In this document: in pieces, positions 54,778-64,000 of the stretch
How positions within the stretch are numbered: the first letter of the stretch is position 1
Layout of the letters: every line of letters starts with the position of its first letter
Assembly (NCBI RefSeq): GCF_004361815.1
Contig: NZ_SNWA01000001.1
Location: forward strand, 806,001 to 870,000
Direction of reading: 5' to 3'
Length of the DNA stretch: 64,000 bases
DNA from: Paraburkholderia sp. BL10I2N1
GTDB lineage: Bacteria > Pseudomonadota > Gammaproteobacteria > Burkholderiales > Burkholderiaceae
Made by a program: the position numbers and the translations under genes
The notes under the pieces: model-generated
The model's database searches: none
Seen by the model: the letters and a program-made list of their open reading frames with translations, nothing else
Told to the model about the DNA's origin: nothing

Positions 54778-55995
54778 ATGAATGAAGTAGCCCAACCGTC
54801 GACTGCCACCCCACAGAACACGCAGGCTGACGCGCCATTCGACTTCGATGTGACGATCGTCGGTGCGGGACCGGTCGGCCTCGCGCTGGCCGGCTGGCTG
54901 GCGAAACGCAGCGCGACGCAGGCGCTTTCGGTGGCGCTCGTCGATGCACGCGAGCCCGAAGATGCGGTATCCGATCCACGCGCGATCGCCGTGTCGCAAG
55001 GCAGCCGGATGATTCTCGAGCCGCTTCGCTGGCCCGGCGACGCCACGGCGATCCAGCGGATTCATGTCTCGCAGCGCGGCCATTTCGGCCGCACGCTGAT
55101 CGACCATACCGAGCACGGCCTGCCCGCGCTCGGCTACGTGCTGCGCTACGGCTCGATCGTGCATGCGCTGGCGGAAGCGGTGCACGCAACGCCCGTGCAC
55201 TGGTTCCGCTCGACCTCCGCACTGCAGCCCGCGCAGGCAGACGACAGCGTCACGCTGCCAATCGAAAGCGCGCACGTCGCGCGCAATCTGCGCACGCGGA
55301 TCCTCGTGAACGCCGAAGGCGGTCTCTATCACGAGCAGCGTAGCGGCACGGGCGCCACGCGCGACTACGGCCAGACCGCCCTCGTCGGCACGGTCACGCT
55401 GTCGGCTCCGCAACCGCACGTTGCATGGGAGCGCTTCACGTCCGAAGGCCCGATCGCACTGCTGCCGACGGGCGGCGTGCGCGGCGCGGACTACGCGCTC
55501 GTCTGGTGCTGCTCGCCCGAAGAGGCCGCGCGCCGCGCGCAACTCCCCGATGACGCCTTTCTCGCCGAACTCGGCGCCGCTTTCGGCGACCGGATGGGTC
55601 GATTTACGCAGATCAAAGGCCGCGCATCCTTTCCGCTCGGGCTTAATGCGGTCGATACGCTCGTCAAGGGCCGCGTCGTCGCGATCGGCAACGCTGCACA
55701 GACGCTGCATCCGGTCGCCGGTCAAGGCCTGAATCTCGGCCTGCGTGACGCCCACGCGCTCGTCGACGCACTGGCCCAGCACGGCGCGACGCCGGTCGCG
55801 CTCGCAGCCTTCGCGGCGCGCCGGGCGCTCGACCGGCGCCTGACGATCGGCGCCACGGACACCCTCGCGCGCCTCTTTACCATCGACTTCCCGCCACTCG
55901 CCACGCTGCGTGGGCTCGCGCTCACCGCGCTGGAATTCGTGCCGCCCGTGAAGACCGCTCTTGCGCGGCAAATGATGTTCGGACAGCGTCGCTGA
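54778..55995 (+). CDS. ubiH: UbiH/VisC-type FAD monooxygenase of ubiquinone synthesis
   Basis: 405 residues. The FAD dinucleotide motif VTIVGAGPVGLALAGWLAKR is at the N terminus, DPRAIAVSQGS follows, and the second FAD motif GNAAQTLHPVAGQGLNLGLRDAHAL is near residue 310. It belongs to the UbiH/UbiF/UbiI hydroxylases that act on the ubiquinone ring; which carbon it hydroxylates cannot be told, so the symbol is approximate. The start is ambiguous: ATG 54778 (chosen) or GTG 54754, which would overlap pepP by 8 bp. Confidence 0.88.
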   Translation: MNEVAQPSTATPQNTQADAPFDFDVTIVGAGPVGLALAGWLAKRSATQALSVALVDAREPEDAVSDPRAIAVSQGSRMILEPLRWPGDATAIQRIHVSQRGHFGRTLIDHTEHGLPALGYVLRYGSIVHALAEAVHATPVHWFRSTSALQPAQADDSVTLPIESAHVARNLRTRILVNAEGGLYHEQRSGTGATRDYGQTALVGTVTLSAPQPHVAWERFTSEGPIALLPTGGVRGADYALVWCCSPEEAARRAQLPDDAFLAELGAAFGDRMGRFTQIKGRASFPLGLNAVDTLVKGRVVAIGNAAQTLHPVAGQGLNLGLRDAHALVDALAQHGATPVALAAFAARRALDRRLTIGATDTLARLFTIDFPPLATLRGLALTALEFVPPVKTALARQMMFGQRR

Positions 55996-56043
55996 CCCCT
56001 TTGGCGGGTCACGCGCCAAGCGGCTCGCGACCCGCCAAGGGTC
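55994..56043 (+). terminator. Large hairpin after the ubiH-like gene
   Basis: GACCCCTTTGGCGGGTC (55994-56010) pairs with GACCCGCCAAGGGTC (56029-56043) with one or two bulges and an 18-nt loop. The 5' arm starts inside the TGA stop codon. There is no T-run, so it may be a Rho-dependent or processing signal and not a classical terminator. Confidence 0.5.
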
Positions 56044-56193
56044 TATGAACCGATGGGCTTTCATAGAAGATTTAAAGGGTTACGTCAGACGCAAGTGATC
56101 TTTCGGGTTGCCGTTAACGGTAAAATGGTAGTTTTCCCTCGCATTCCACGACCGTTTCGATCCGCTATCGACTGGTCGGCCGCCTCTCTTGCC

Positions 56194-57261
56194 ATGCCTA
56201 CTCTCGGCTCCCACAATCTGCGCAACAACCTGTTCGTCGCCCCGATGGCCGGCGTCACGGACCGGCCGTTCCGCCAGCTGTGCAAGCGGCTGGGCGCGGG
56301 CTATGCCGTGTCGGAGATGGTCGCGTCGAATGCGCAGCTGTGGAAAAGCGAGAAGACCATGCGCCGCGCGAATCATGCGGGCGAAGTCGAGCCGATTTCC
56401 GTGCAGATCGCCGGCGCGGATCCGGCGATGATGGCCGAAGCCGCGCGTTACAACGTGGCGAACGGCGCACAGATCATCGACATCAACATGGGCTGTCCGG
56501 CCAAGAAGGTGTGCAACGTCGCCGCGGGCTCCGCGCTCTTGCAGAACGAGCCACTCGTGCAGCGCATCGTCGAGGCAGTGGTCAACGCTGTTGGCATCGG
56601 CCCGGATGCCGTGCCCGTCACGCTGAAGATCCGCACCGGCTGGAATCGCGACAACAGGAATGCGCTTACCGTTGCACGTCTGGCCGAAGACGCCGGCATT
56701 TCGATGCTGACCGTGCACGGCCGCACGCGTGCGGACCTGTATCACGGCGACGCCGAATACGAGACCATCGCTGCCGTCAAGGCCGCGGTGCGCATTCCGG
56801 TCGTCGCGAACGGCGACATCACGACGCCGCAAAAGGCACGCGAGGTGCTCGCCCTTACCGGCGCCGATGCGATCATGATCGGCCGCGCGGCGCAAGGGCG
56901 CCCGTGGCTCTTCCGCGAGATCGAGCATTTCCTGCAGACAGGCGAATTACTGCCGCCGCCGCGTATCGATGAGATCCAGCAGGTGATGAACGAACACCTC
57001 GAAGATCACTACGCGTTCTACGGCGAATTCACCGGAGTCCGCACTGCGCGCAAACACATCGGCTGGTACACTCGCGGCCTTTCTGGCGCCAACGTGTTCC
57101 GGCATCGCATGAATACGCTGGACACCACGCGCGAACAACTGCTCGCCGTCAACGAATTCTTCGACGCGCAAAAGGCGCTTTCCGACCGCCTTGTTTACGT
57201 CGAAGAAGATGCCCAGGACAATGACGGCGAGCCGGACAATAACGACCGACTGGCAGCATGA
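56194..57261 (+). CDS. dusB: tRNA-dihydrouridine synthase B
   Basis: A 355-residue FMN enzyme that reduces uridine 17 in tRNA D-loops. FVAPMAGVTDRPFRQLCKRLG at the N terminus, the catalytic Cys in DINMGCPAKKVCN, the KIRTGW, TVHGRTR, ANGDITTP and MIGRAAQGRPW blocks are diagnostic. ATG 56194 gives the conserved start; the longer open frame begins in the intergenic region. It overlaps fis by 4 bp, the conserved dusB-fis operon. Confidence 0.95.
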   Translation: MPTLGSHNLRNNLFVAPMAGVTDRPFRQLCKRLGAGYAVSEMVASNAQLWKSEKTMRRANHAGEVEPISVQIAGADPAMMAEAARYNVANGAQIIDINMGCPAKKVCNVAAGSALLQNEPLVQRIVEAVVNAVGIGPDAVPVTLKIRTGWNRDNRNALTVARLAEDAGISMLTVHGRTRADLYHGDAEYETIAAVKAAVRIPVVANGDITTPQKAREVLALTGADAIMIGRAAQGRPWLFREIEHFLQTGELLPPPRIDEIQQVMNEHLEDHYAFYGEFTGVRTARKHIGWYTRGLSGANVFRHRMNTLDTTREQLLAVNEFFDAQKALSDRLVYVEEDAQDNDGEPDNNDRLAA

Positions 57262-57491
57262 GCAAGCACAACATCGAACAATGCGTCCGCGATAGCCTGG
57301 ACATGTACTTCCAGGATCTCGACGGCTCCAACCCGCACGACATCTACGACATGGTCGTATCGTGCGTCGAAAAACCGATGCTCGAGGTGGTGCTCGAGCA
57401 GGCAGGCGGCAATCAGTCGCTGGCCGCCGAGTATCTCGGCATCAACCGCAATACGCTGCGCAAGAAGCTGCAACAGCACGGTCTGCTGTAG
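57258..57491 (+). CDS. fis: DNA-binding protein Fis
   Basis: A 77-residue Fis-family nucleoid protein, shorter than E. coli Fis (98 aa) because the N-terminal beta-hairpin arm is abbreviated. The C-terminal HTH ([28 protein letters not shown]) is clear. It bends DNA and regulates rRNA and other promoters. It overlaps dusB by ATGA, so its translation is coupled, as in enterobacteria. Confidence 0.95.
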   Translation: MSKHNIEQCVRDSLDMYFQDLDGSNPHDIYDMVVSCVEKPMLEVVLEQAGGNQSLAAEYLGINRNTLRKKLQQHGLL

Positions 57492-57552
57492 CGGATTTAC
57501 TACGGGTTTATTACTTCCTGCGCCCCTCAAGTCCCTCCCCGGCTTTCTCATC

Positions 57553-59118
57553 ATGATCAAGCAAGCGCTCATCTCCGTTTCCGACAAGTCCGGCATCGTC
57601 GATTTTGCCAAATCGCTGTCGGACCTCGGCGTCAAGATCCTGTCGACTGGCGGCACCGCGAAACTGCTCGCGGACGCGGGCCTGTCCGTTACCGAAGTCG
57701 CCGACTACACGGGCTTCCCGGAAATGCTCGACGGGCGCGTGAAAACGCTGCACCCGAAGGTGCACGGCGGCATCCTCGCGCGCCGCGACCTGCCTGAGCA
57801 CATGGCTGCGCTTGAGAAGCACGGCATCCCGACGATCGACCTGCTGGTCGTGAACCTGTACCCGTTCGTGCAGACGGTGTCGAAGGAAGAGTGCTCGCTC
57901 GAGGACGCGATCGAGAACATCGACATCGGCGGCCCGACGATGCTGCGCTCCGCGGCGAAGAATCATCGTGACGTGACCGTGGTGGTCGATCCGGCCGACT
58001 ACGCTGTCGTGCTCGACGAAATGCGTGCGAACAGCAATTCGGTCGGCTACAAGACCAACTTCCGTCTCGCAACCAAGGTGTTCGCGCACACCGCGCAATA
58101 CGACGGCGCGATCACGAACTACCTGACGAGCCTGTCCGACGAACTCAGGCACGAATCGCGCAACACCTGGCCGGCGACCTTCAACCTCGCGTTCGACAAG
58201 GTCCAGGACCTGCGCTACGGCGAAAACCCACACCAGAGCGCCGCGTTCTATCGCGACCTCACGGTGCCGGCTGGCGCGCTCGCGAACTACAGCCAGCTGC
58301 AGGGCAAGGAACTGTCGTACAACAACATCGCCGATTCCGATGCGGCATGGGAATGCGTGAAGACGTTCGACGTGCCGGCCTGCGTGATCATCAAGCACGC
58401 GAACCCGTGCGGCGTGGCCGTGGGCGCGGACGCGAACGAAGCGTACGCGAAGGCCTTCCAGACGGATCCGACCTCGGCATTCGGCGGCATCATCGCGTTC
58501 AACCGCGGAGTTGACGAAGCGACGGCGCAGGCAGTGTCGAAGCAGTTCGTCGAAGTGCTGATCGCGCCGTCGTTCAGCACAGCGGCGCGCCAGGTGTTTG
58601 CCGCGAAGCAGAATGTGCGTCTGCTTGAAATCGCGCTCGGCGTTGGCCATAACGCGTTCGACCTGAAGCGCGTGGGGGGCGGTCTGCTGGTGCAGTCGCT
58701 CGATTCGCGCAACGTGCAGCCGCGCGAGCTGCGCGTTGTCACGAAGCGTCATCCGACGCCGAGGGAAATGGACGATCTGCTCTTCGCCTGGCGCGTCGCG
58801 AAGTACGTGAAGTCGAACGCGATCGTGTTCTGCGGGAACGGCATGACGCTCGGCGTCGGCGCAGGGCAGATGAGCCGCGTGGACTCGGCGCGGATTGCGA
58901 GCATCAAGGCACAGAACGCCGGCCTGTCGCTGAACGGCTCGGCCGTGGCGTCGGACGCGTTCTTCCCCTTCCGCGACGGTCTGGACGTGGTCGTGGCCGC
59001 TGGCGCTACCTGCGTGATCCAGCCCGGTGGTTCGGTGCGCGACGACGAAGTGGTCGCCGCCGCCGACGAGCACAACATCGCGATGGTGCTGACGGGCGTG
59101 CGTCACTTCCGTCACTGA
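57553..59118 (+). CDS. purH: Bifunctional AICAR transformylase/IMP cyclohydrolase
   Basis: 521 residues (E. coli PurH 529). The N-terminal IMP cyclohydrolase domain ([64 protein letters not shown]) is followed by the AICAR transformylase domain with [13 protein letters not shown] and [10 protein letters not shown], which contains the catalytic Lys-His. It carries out the last two steps of IMP synthesis. It lies 61 bp after fis and ends at a strong terminator. Confidence 0.96.
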   Translation: MIKQALISVSDKSGIVDFAKSLSDLGVKILSTGGTAKLLADAGLSVTEVADYTGFPEMLDGRVKTLHPKVHGGILARRDLPEHMAALEKHGIPTIDLLVVNLYPFVQTVSKEECSLEDAIENIDIGGPTMLRSAAKNHRDVTVVVDPADYAVVLDEMRANSNSVGYKTNFRLATKVFAHTAQYDGAITNYLTSLSDELRHESRNTWPATFNLAFDKVQDLRYGENPHQSAAFYRDLTVPAGALANYSQLQGKELSYNNIADSDAAWECVKTFDVPACVIIKHANPCGVAVGADANEAYAKAFQTDPTSAFGGIIAFNRGVDEATAQAVSKQFVEVLIAPSFSTAARQVFAAKQNVRLLEIALGVGHNAFDLKRVGGGLLVQSLDSRNVQPRELRVVTKRHPTPREMDDLLFAWRVAKYVKSNAIVFCGNGMTLGVGAGQMSRVDSARIASIKAQNAGLSLNGSAVASDAFFPFRDGLDVVVAAGATCVIQPGGSVRDDEVVAAADEHNIAMVLTGVRHFRH

Positions 59119-59199
59119 TTCAAGCTCGCTGACCGGGGCGCTGCCGTTCTGCCGCTATCCAGACTCAGCCGGTTGCTTCCCGGTTTTATGGTTTGATTG

Positions 59200-59234
59200 A
59201 AACGGCCCGACAGGTCTTCCTGTCGGGCCGTTTT
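59200..59234 (+). terminator. Rho-independent terminator after purH
   Basis: AACGGCCCGACAGG, TCTT loop, CCTGTCGGGCCGTT and T-run (59200-59234). A-rich sequence on the 5' side means it could also serve the convergent KTSC gene. Confidence 0.92.
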
Positions 59235-59247
59235 TCTTGCGTGGTGT

Positions 59248-59487
59248 TTACTCGTCGGGTTCTTTCCGGGCGTAACCGTCTCTCACATCGGGATGGGAAC
59301 TGATATACGTGCTGAGGCCCCGCCCGCGGCGCGCAAGTATCTTCATCGTGTCGACATGCTGCACTCCCGTGCTGGCATAGGTGTACCAGTAGACATCGCC
59401 CGATTCGAATCGGACCGCGACGAAGTCTTCGCCGATGTCGTATGCCACCACGCCCGAGGCGCCACTGAGATTTCGATAGGTTTCCAC
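59248..59487 (-). CDS. KTSC-domain small protein
   Basis: A 79-residue protein that is essentially one KTSC domain (VAYDIGEDFVAVRFESGDVYWYTYASTG). The KTSC family is small, often found alone or fused to nucleases or RelA/SpoT-type domains, and its function is unknown. The start is GTG at 59487 with AGGGAGG nine bases upstream; no ATG fits, and an open frame to 59598 overlaps the ruvC promoter region. It is convergent with purH and divergent from ruvC. Confidence 0.75.
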   Translation of the reverse strand: METYRNLSGASGVVAYDIGEDFVAVRFESGDVYWYTYASTGVQHVDTMKILARRGRGLSTYISSHPDVRDGYARKEPDE

Positions 59488-59606
59488 CTGCGCCCGCCTC
59501 CCTGCAGGTCCGCATGAGGCATTTATTCCCGTGAGACCGCCCCGAGCCGACCGCTGTGCGGCCCGTTCGTTGTAGTATCGCAGGCACTTCGTCCGCATCG
59601 CACCTC

Positions 59607-60149
59607 ATGAGAATTCTCGGCATCGACCCTGGTTTGCGTGTTACCGGCTTCGGCGTGATCGACCAGACCGGTCATCAACTCACCTATGTCGCAAGCGGCG
59701 TCATCAAGACTGCCGATGCCGATCTCCCATCGCGGCTCGGCACGATCTTCGATGGGATTTCGACACTGATCCGTCAGCATGCGCCCGATCAGTCCGCAAT
59801 CGAAAAAGTGTTCGTCAACGTCAATCCGCAATCGACGCTTCTGCTCGGTCAGGCGCGCGGCGCCGCAATCTGCGGGCTGGTCGCGGGTGGCGTGCCGGTC
59901 GCCGAATACACGGCGCTGCAGTTGAAACAGGCCGTGGTCGGCTATGGCCGCGCAACCAAGGAGCAGATGCAGCTGATGGTTGCGCGTCTCCTGAATCTGT
60001 CCGGCGTGCCCGGCACTGACGCAGCTGACGCGCTCGGTATGGCGATCTGTCATGCACATAGCGGCGGCACGCTCGGCACGCTGGGCGGCATCGCACCAGG
60101 CCTCGCAAAGAAAGGGCTGCGCGTGCGGCGCGGGCGGCTGGTGGGTTAG
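59607..60149 (+). CDS. ruvC: Holliday junction endonuclease RuvC
   Basis: A 180-residue RuvC resolvase. Catalytic acids are visible: Asp7 (GIDPGL), Glu66 (IEKVF) and the Asp pair in [14 protein letters not shown]. It cuts Holliday junctions processed by RuvAB. ATG 59607 is preceded by TAGTAT about 30 bp upstream as a possible -10. ruvA and ruvB are also in the window, but a LysE gene on the other strand separates them from ruvC. Confidence 0.95.
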   Translation: MRILGIDPGLRVTGFGVIDQTGHQLTYVASGVIKTADADLPSRLGTIFDGISTLIRQHAPDQSAIEKVFVNVNPQSTLLLGQARGAAICGLVAGGVPVAEYTALQLKQAVVGYGRATKEQMQLMVARLLNLSGVPGTDAADALGMAICHAHSGGTLGTLGGIAPGLAKKGLRVRRGRLVG

Positions 60150-60236
60150 GGCTGCGCTCAGGCGGTGAGGCACGTCCCGCCGCCTGCGCGATCACCGTCG
60201 AAAGAGCCCGCTGCTCTGCCATGCGCCGTTTTGTAC

Positions 60237-60881
60237 TCAGTGCCGGCTTGCCAGGGCCAACCGGCAAGCAAGTCCCGCGAAGACTGATCCGAGTAGATAC
60301 TGCGGCACCCTCGATGGCCGACGACCCGACGTTAGTCTGCTACTCAGCCTGTTACTCAGCCGGCTCGCCATCAAGATCACCGCGCCGTTGACGCAAAGAC
60401 CGATCAGGTTAAGCACGGTCGCCAGCAGCAGAATCTGCGCGACGATCGATCCGGCTTCAGGGCGCACGAACTGCGGAAACAGTGCGAGGACAAACAGCGC
60501 GACCTTAGGATTGAGCAGGTTGGTCAACAGCCCCTGCCGAAAGATTCTGCCCGTCGGATAACGGCGCATCCCGGCACTCGGCGACAGCACCGTTCCCTCG
60601 GACCGGAACGTCTTCCATGCTAGAAAAAGCAGATAGCCCGCCCCAGCGAACCGCACGACGTCATACGCCACGGGCACCGCCAGAAACAGCTGCGACAGTC
60701 CGAACGCCGCTGCAAGCGCATGACAGTACGTGCCAGCGAGAATGCCCGCCAGCGACGCAAAGCCCGCTGCACGCCCCTGACTGACGCTGCGAGACGCAAT
60801 CAACAACATATCGGGGCCGGGTGTGGCGGTGAGCGCGAGACAAGCGCCTGAAAAGAGCGCGAGCGTGGTGAGGCTAAGCAT
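60237..60881 (-). CDS. LysE/RhtB-family amino acid exporter
   Basis: A 214-residue inner-membrane protein with about six transmembrane helices. The N-terminal [22 protein letters not shown] and [26 protein letters not shown] are hallmark LysE-family segments. Substrates include lysine, homoserine, threonine and other amino acids; this one is not known. The C-terminal tail is unusual: three short repeats of SRL(S/T) (about residues 183-195) encoded by a CTACTCAGC-type direct repeat. It is inserted in antisense between ruvC and ruvA. Confidence 0.9.
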   Translation of the reverse strand: MLSLTTLALFSGACLALTATPGPDMLLIASRSVSQGRAAGFASLAGILAGTYCHALAAAFGLSQLFLAVPVAYDVVRFAGAGYLLFLAWKTFRSEGTVLSPSAGMRRYPTGRIFRQGLLTNLLNPKVALFVLALFPQFVRPEAGSIVAQILLLATVLNLIGLCVNGAVILMASRLSNRLSSRLTSGRRPSRVPQYLLGSVFAGLACRLALASRH

Positions 60882-61061
60882 GGGGAAGTCCTTTTGTCGA
60901 CATTGCCACAAAAGGGATCCCAGTTTATTGAGCCCTTCCGGACCAGTCAATTCACACGCTTGCGTTATACCGGCGCAGCCGCTGCGTCTTTTGCCCTGCA
61001 ACTGCGCCGTGCTGCGGCGCCCTGCGCTACACTCGCCGTTTATTTCATCCTCGAACCTGCC

Positions 61062-61643
61062 ATGATCGGTCGCATTGCCGGCGTCCTGCTGGAAAAGAAT
61101 CCGCCGCACCTGCTCATCGACTGCAACGGCGTCGGCTACGAAGTCGACGTGCCGATGAGTACCTTCTACAACCTGCCGTCGACCGGCGAAAAGGTGGTGC
61201 TCCTCACGCAGATGATCGTGCGCGAGGACGCACATCTCCTGTACGGTTTCGGCACTCCGCAGGAACGCTCGACCTTCCGCGAACTGCTGAAGATCACGGG
61301 CATCGGCGCGCGCATGGCGCTCGCGGTGCTGTCCGGAATGAGCGTGCACGAACTGTCGCAGACCGTCACGCTGCAGGACTCTGCGCGCCTGACGCGGGTG
61401 CCGGGCATTGGCAAGAAAACGGCTGAGCGGCTGCTTCTTGAGCTGAAGGGCAAACTGGGCGCCGATCTCGGCGCAATGGCCGGCGCGGCGTCGGCATCCG
61501 GTCACGCCAGCGATATTCTGAACGCATTGCTCGCATTGGGTTACTCCGAAAAAGAAGCGTTGGCAGCCGTCAAGAACGTGCCGGCTGGCACCGGTGTGTC
61601 CGAAGGCATCAAGATCGCGCTGAAGGCGTTGTCCAAGACCTGA
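61062..61643 (+). CDS. ruvA: Holliday junction helicase subunit RuvA
   Basis: A 193-residue RuvA. The N-terminal OB domain ([31 protein letters not shown]), two helix-hairpin-helix motifs ([18 protein letters not shown] and [23 protein letters not shown]) and the C-terminal RuvB-binding domain ([22 protein letters not shown]) are all visible. It binds four-way junctions as a tetramer and loads RuvB. ATG 61062 was chosen because it begins the conserved sequence. Confidence 0.96.
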   Translation: MIGRIAGVLLEKNPPHLLIDCNGVGYEVDVPMSTFYNLPSTGEKVVLLTQMIVREDAHLLYGFGTPQERSTFRELLKITGIGARMALAVLSGMSVHELSQTVTLQDSARLTRVPGIGKKTAERLLLELKGKLGADLGAMAGAASASGHASDILNALLALGYSEKEALAAVKNVPAGTGVSEGIKIALKALSKT

Positions 61644-61750
61644 GCTGGCCTGCACTCGACGACGGCTAAAGCTTCGCATGCGGGAGCGCTTCGCGCACCC
61701 TGGCCGTTCGGCCAGCTTTATCGGCTGGCGGCACGCGGTACAATGTGCCC

Positions 61751-62815
61751 ATGATCGAAACCGACAAACTCGCCGCCGAGCGCATCATCGCGGCTACGCC
61801 CGTATCGACGCACGAAGAAGCGTTTGAGCGCGCATTGCGCCCGCGCCATCTCGACGAGTACGTCGGGCAGGAAAAGGTGCGCGGCCAGCTCGAAATTTTC
61901 ATCGAAGCGGCCAAACGCCGGTCCGAATCGCTGGACCACGTGCTGCTGTTCGGGCCGCCGGGTCTCGGCAAGACCACGCTCGCGCATATCATCGCGCGCG
62001 AGATGGGGGTCAATCTGCGGCAAACATCCGGGCCGGTGCTCGAACGCGCAGGCGATCTCGCGGCGCTCCTCACCAATCTCGAAGCGAACGACGTGCTGTT
62101 CATCGACGAGATCCACCGGCTGTCGCCGGTCGTCGAGGAAATCCTGTATCCGGCGCTCGAGGATTATCAGATCGACATCATGATCGGCGAGGGTCCGGCC
62201 GCACGCAGCGTCAAGCTCGATCTGCAACCGTTCACGCTCGTTGGCGCGACCACGCGCGCCGGGATGCTCACGAATCCGTTGCGCGACCGTTTCGGTATCG
62301 TCGCGCGTCTCGAGTTTTACAACGCGGATGAGCTGGCACGCATCGTCAGCCGCTCGGCGTCGCTGCTTGGCGCGCAGATTCATCCCGACGGCGCGTTCGA
62401 AATCGCGAAACGCTCGCGCGGCACACCGCGGATTGCGAACCGCCTGTTGCGGCGCGTCCGCGACTTCGCCGAAGTGAAGGCAGACGGCAACATCACGGCG
62501 AAAGTCGCCGATGCCGCGCTCGCCATGCTCGACGTCGACCCGGTCGGATTCGATTTGATGGACCGCAAGCTGCTCGAAGCGATCCTGCACAAGTTCGACG
62601 GCGGCCCGGTCGGCGTCGACAACCTGGCCGCGGCAATCGGCGAAGAGCGCGATACCATCGAAGACGTCCTCGAACCGTATCTGATCCAGCAGGGCTTCCT
62701 GCAGCGCACACCACGCGGCCGGGTCGCCACGCTGCTGACATATCGGCATTTCGGTCTTGCTGCACCGAATACGTCGAGTCCGGTACGCAACCTGTGGGAT
62801 TCGGGCGAGCCCTGA
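61751..62815 (+). CDS. ruvB: Holliday junction branch migration ATPase RuvB
   Basis: A 354-residue AAA+ motor. Walker [13 protein letters not shown], Walker [10 protein letters not shown], sensor 1 [10 protein letters not shown], the arginine finger region LRDRFG and the C-terminal winged helix ([20 protein letters not shown]) are present. It pumps DNA through the RuvA-Holliday junction complex. ATG 61751 is preferred over the in-frame GTG at 61745. A TACAAT element lies just upstream. It lies 107 bp after ruvA. Confidence 0.96.
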   Translation: MIETDKLAAERIIAATPVSTHEEAFERALRPRHLDEYVGQEKVRGQLEIFIEAAKRRSESLDHVLLFGPPGLGKTTLAHIIAREMGVNLRQTSGPVLERAGDLAALLTNLEANDVLFIDEIHRLSPVVEEILYPALEDYQIDIMIGEGPAARSVKLDLQPFTLVGATTRAGMLTNPLRDRFGIVARLEFYNADELARIVSRSASLLGAQIHPDGAFEIAKRSRGTPRIANRLLRRVRDFAEVKADGNITAKVADAALAMLDVDPVGFDLMDRKLLEAILHKFDGGPVGVDNLAAAIGEERDTIEDVLEPYLIQQGFLQRTPRGRVATLLTYRHFGLAAPNTSSPVRNLWDSGEP

Positions 62816-62864
62816 CCCCCGCGCCAAACGTTGCATCAGGCACCAGCACAGGAAGAGCCAGGCG

Positions 62865-63797
62865 ATGTCCGATCAAGCCAGTCCGCGAAGCGATCAAACG
62901 GGGTTCGCGCAGCTTGTCGCGAAACGTTTGCGTACGAGGCTGGCTGCGGGCGTGACGCACCTGACGAGCGGCAGCGGCCCGTCGCTCGATTACTCCTCGC
63001 CACCCGGTGACCCCGGCCTCTTCGGCCCCGATGCCGTCTGCTGGAAAGTCCATTCCGACTTCACGTCGATGATGACGGGCGGTATTAGCGCGCTGCTGCT
63101 TCAGGCGCTGCATCCGCTCGCGCTGGCCGGCGTCTGGGATCACTCCTCGTTCCGCAGCGATATCCTCGGACGGCTGCGTCGTACCGCGACGTTTATTTCG
63201 GGCACGACGTATGGCAACCAGCGCGACGCACTCGCCCTGATCGAGCGAGTGAAGCAGATCCATTCCGGGGTCGCGGGCACTGCTCCCGATGGCCGCCCCT
63301 ACCGTGCGAGCGACCCCGCGTTGCTGACATGGGTGCACGTCGCGGAAGTGTCGAGCTTTATGACCGCGCATATGCGCTACGTGAATCCCGCGCTGCCTGT
63401 CGAAGCGCAGGACCAGTACTTTGCCGAAACGGCCCGTATCGCCGAAATGCTCGGGGCTGTCGGGATTCCCCGTTCGCGGGCCGAAATAGAAGCCTATCTG
63501 GTCGCGATGCGGTCTGAACTGGAAGCCAGCTCGCGCGCGCGTGAAGTCGTGAATGTGCTGATGAGCGCGCGTCCGCCAGGCATCACAATGCGGCCGGCGG
63601 GCACGCTGATGCTCAACGCCGGTGTCGATCTGCTCCCGGAGTGGGCGCAGGCGATGCTGGGCTTCGATACGTTTTCTCGCGTGAGGCGGGCGCTCGTACG
63701 TCCAGGCGTGAGGCTTGTTGCGCCCGTGATGCGCTGGGCGCTGGTGAAGGGCGTATCGAAGCGGGCTCGAAGACGCGTCGCAGCGACGCGCCCCTGA
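62865..63797 (+). CDS. MpaB-family (DUF2236) oxygenase-like protein
   Basis: A 310-residue protein of the MpaB/latex-clearing-protein-like family (DUF2236). Family features visible are the N-terminal GGISALLLQALHPLALAGVWDHS segment, the RRTATFISGTTYG block, and the HVAEVSSFMTAHMRY region with a conserved His. Some members are haem-b oxygenases; the substrate of bacterial members like this one is unknown. ATG 62865 has CAGGCG/GGAAGAG sequences upstream. It follows ruvB by 49 bp. Confidence 0.85.
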   Translation: MSDQASPRSDQTGFAQLVAKRLRTRLAAGVTHLTSGSGPSLDYSSPPGDPGLFGPDAVCWKVHSDFTSMMTGGISALLLQALHPLALAGVWDHSSFRSDILGRLRRTATFISGTTYGNQRDALALIERVKQIHSGVAGTAPDGRPYRASDPALLTWVHVAEVSSFMTAHMRYVNPALPVEAQDQYFAETARIAEMLGAVGIPRSRAEIEAYLVAMRSELEASSRAREVVNVLMSARPPGITMRPAGTLMLNAGVDLLPEWAQAMLGFDTFSRVRRALVRPGVRLVAPVMRWALVKGVSKRARRRVAATRP

Positions 63798-63849
63798 CCC
63801 ACAGCCATCACCCGGCGCGCACCTTGCGCAGAACCCTCTGGCGTTCTGA

Positions 63850-64000
63850 TCACCGTCCGGGTTCGGGCACTTTCCTAAGGTTGTCGTCCTGACTGTGGCC
63901 ACCCAGGTGCTCGACGTCAGCCCACGTAACAACCGCCGCTGCAGCGCCGTCGAAGTCCACCACATTCATGCTCGTATTGAGCAACGAGTAGGTACGCGGT
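63850..64000 (-). CDS. Possible gene fragment running off the right edge (C-terminal 49 codons)
   Basis: Reading the minus strand from base 63999, a frame stays open for 49 codons to TGA at 63850-63852. The sequence (NTSMNVVDFDG, TWADVEHLGGH) reads like real protein and its codon use is normal for the region. It would be convergent with the MpaB-family gene. The start is outside the window, and it is not recognised. Confidence 0.35.
   Translation of the reverse strand, partial: PRTYSLLNTSMNVVDFDGAAAAVVTWADVEHLGGHSQDDNLRKVPEPGR

Noticed and set aside
57511..59115. 534-codon minus-strand frame opposite purH
   Set aside because: Arg/His/Val-rich shadow of a well-conserved purH; no ribosome binding site or domain.

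Overview
The window is about 64 kb of GC-rich chromosomal DNA from a beta-proteobacterium, most likely Burkholderiaceae and probably the Paraburkholderia/Caballeronia side. I base this on codon use, on gene order (yhdP-nitrilase-tldD, recG divergent from queA-tgt-yajC-secDF, oxyR beside recG, dusB-fis-purH-ruvCAB) and on the protein sequences. No database search was possible, so the genus is an inference. The content is almost entirely core housekeeping. I see no prophage, insertion sequence, integron, CRISPR array, rRNA or tRNA. The only clear accessory-type element is a HigBA-like toxin-antitoxin pair at 5.6-6.3 kb.

Layout. 0-5.5 kb: end of a YhdP-family envelope protein, a nitrilase-family amidase, an 11-bp tandem repeat array, tldD, then a complete-looking transcription attenuator (promoter, leader peptide with the run FYFYFFW, mutually exclusive hairpins, terminator) in front of the DAHP synthase gene aroG. 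5.5-7 kb: toxin-antitoxin pair and a PduO-type cobalamin adenosyltransferase. 7-12.7 kb: an FAD-dependent D-lactate-type dehydrogenase followed by glycolate oxidase glcD, glcE and glcF. 12.7-15.3 kb: YggS-like PLP protein, proC, ubiA. 15.4-21.5 kb, minus strand: a peroxide-defence block with recG, oxyR, katA and dps, plus two tiny ORFs flanking katA. 21.6-27.8 kb: queA, tgt, yajC, secD, secF (queuosine modification and Sec translocon accessory subunits). 27.9-31.2 kb, minus strand: MHS-family transporter, two YceI proteins and a cytochrome b561. 31.6-35.4 kb: a pqi-type MCE lipid-transport operon (two half-length PqiA proteins, PqiB, PqiC). 35.7-40.6 kb: a multi-spanning protein of the so-called site-specific recombinase family, a THUMP rRNA methyltransferase, a VOC protein and a WYL regulator. 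40.7-43.6 kb, minus strand: three-gene NAD(P) transhydrogenase. 43.9-47.4 kb: Nudix hydrolase, mnmA, membrane-anchored FMN glutamate-synthase-like protein. 47.5-52.5 kb: a nitrate/sulfonate/taurine-type ABC importer divergent from a TctD/TctE-like two-component system. 52.5-63.8 kb: GST, pepP, ubiH-like, dusB-fis, purH, KTSC protein, ruvC, LysE exporter (opposite strand), ruvA, ruvB, MpaB-family protein, and the tail of a possible further gene.

The most interesting item is the aroG leader. A 23-codon ORF with seven consecutive aromatic codons lies 32 nt after a near-consensus promoter. It is followed by 1:2, 2:3 and 3:4 pairings that copy the logic of the enteric trp/phe attenuators, which suggests that first-step aromatic amino acid synthesis here is controlled by ribosome stalling. 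Second-tier observations are an 11-residue insertion in a normally invariant PntA motif, a LysE gene interrupting ruvCAB, tiny ORFs with strong ribosome binding sites around katA, and several perfect palindromes in intergenic DNA.
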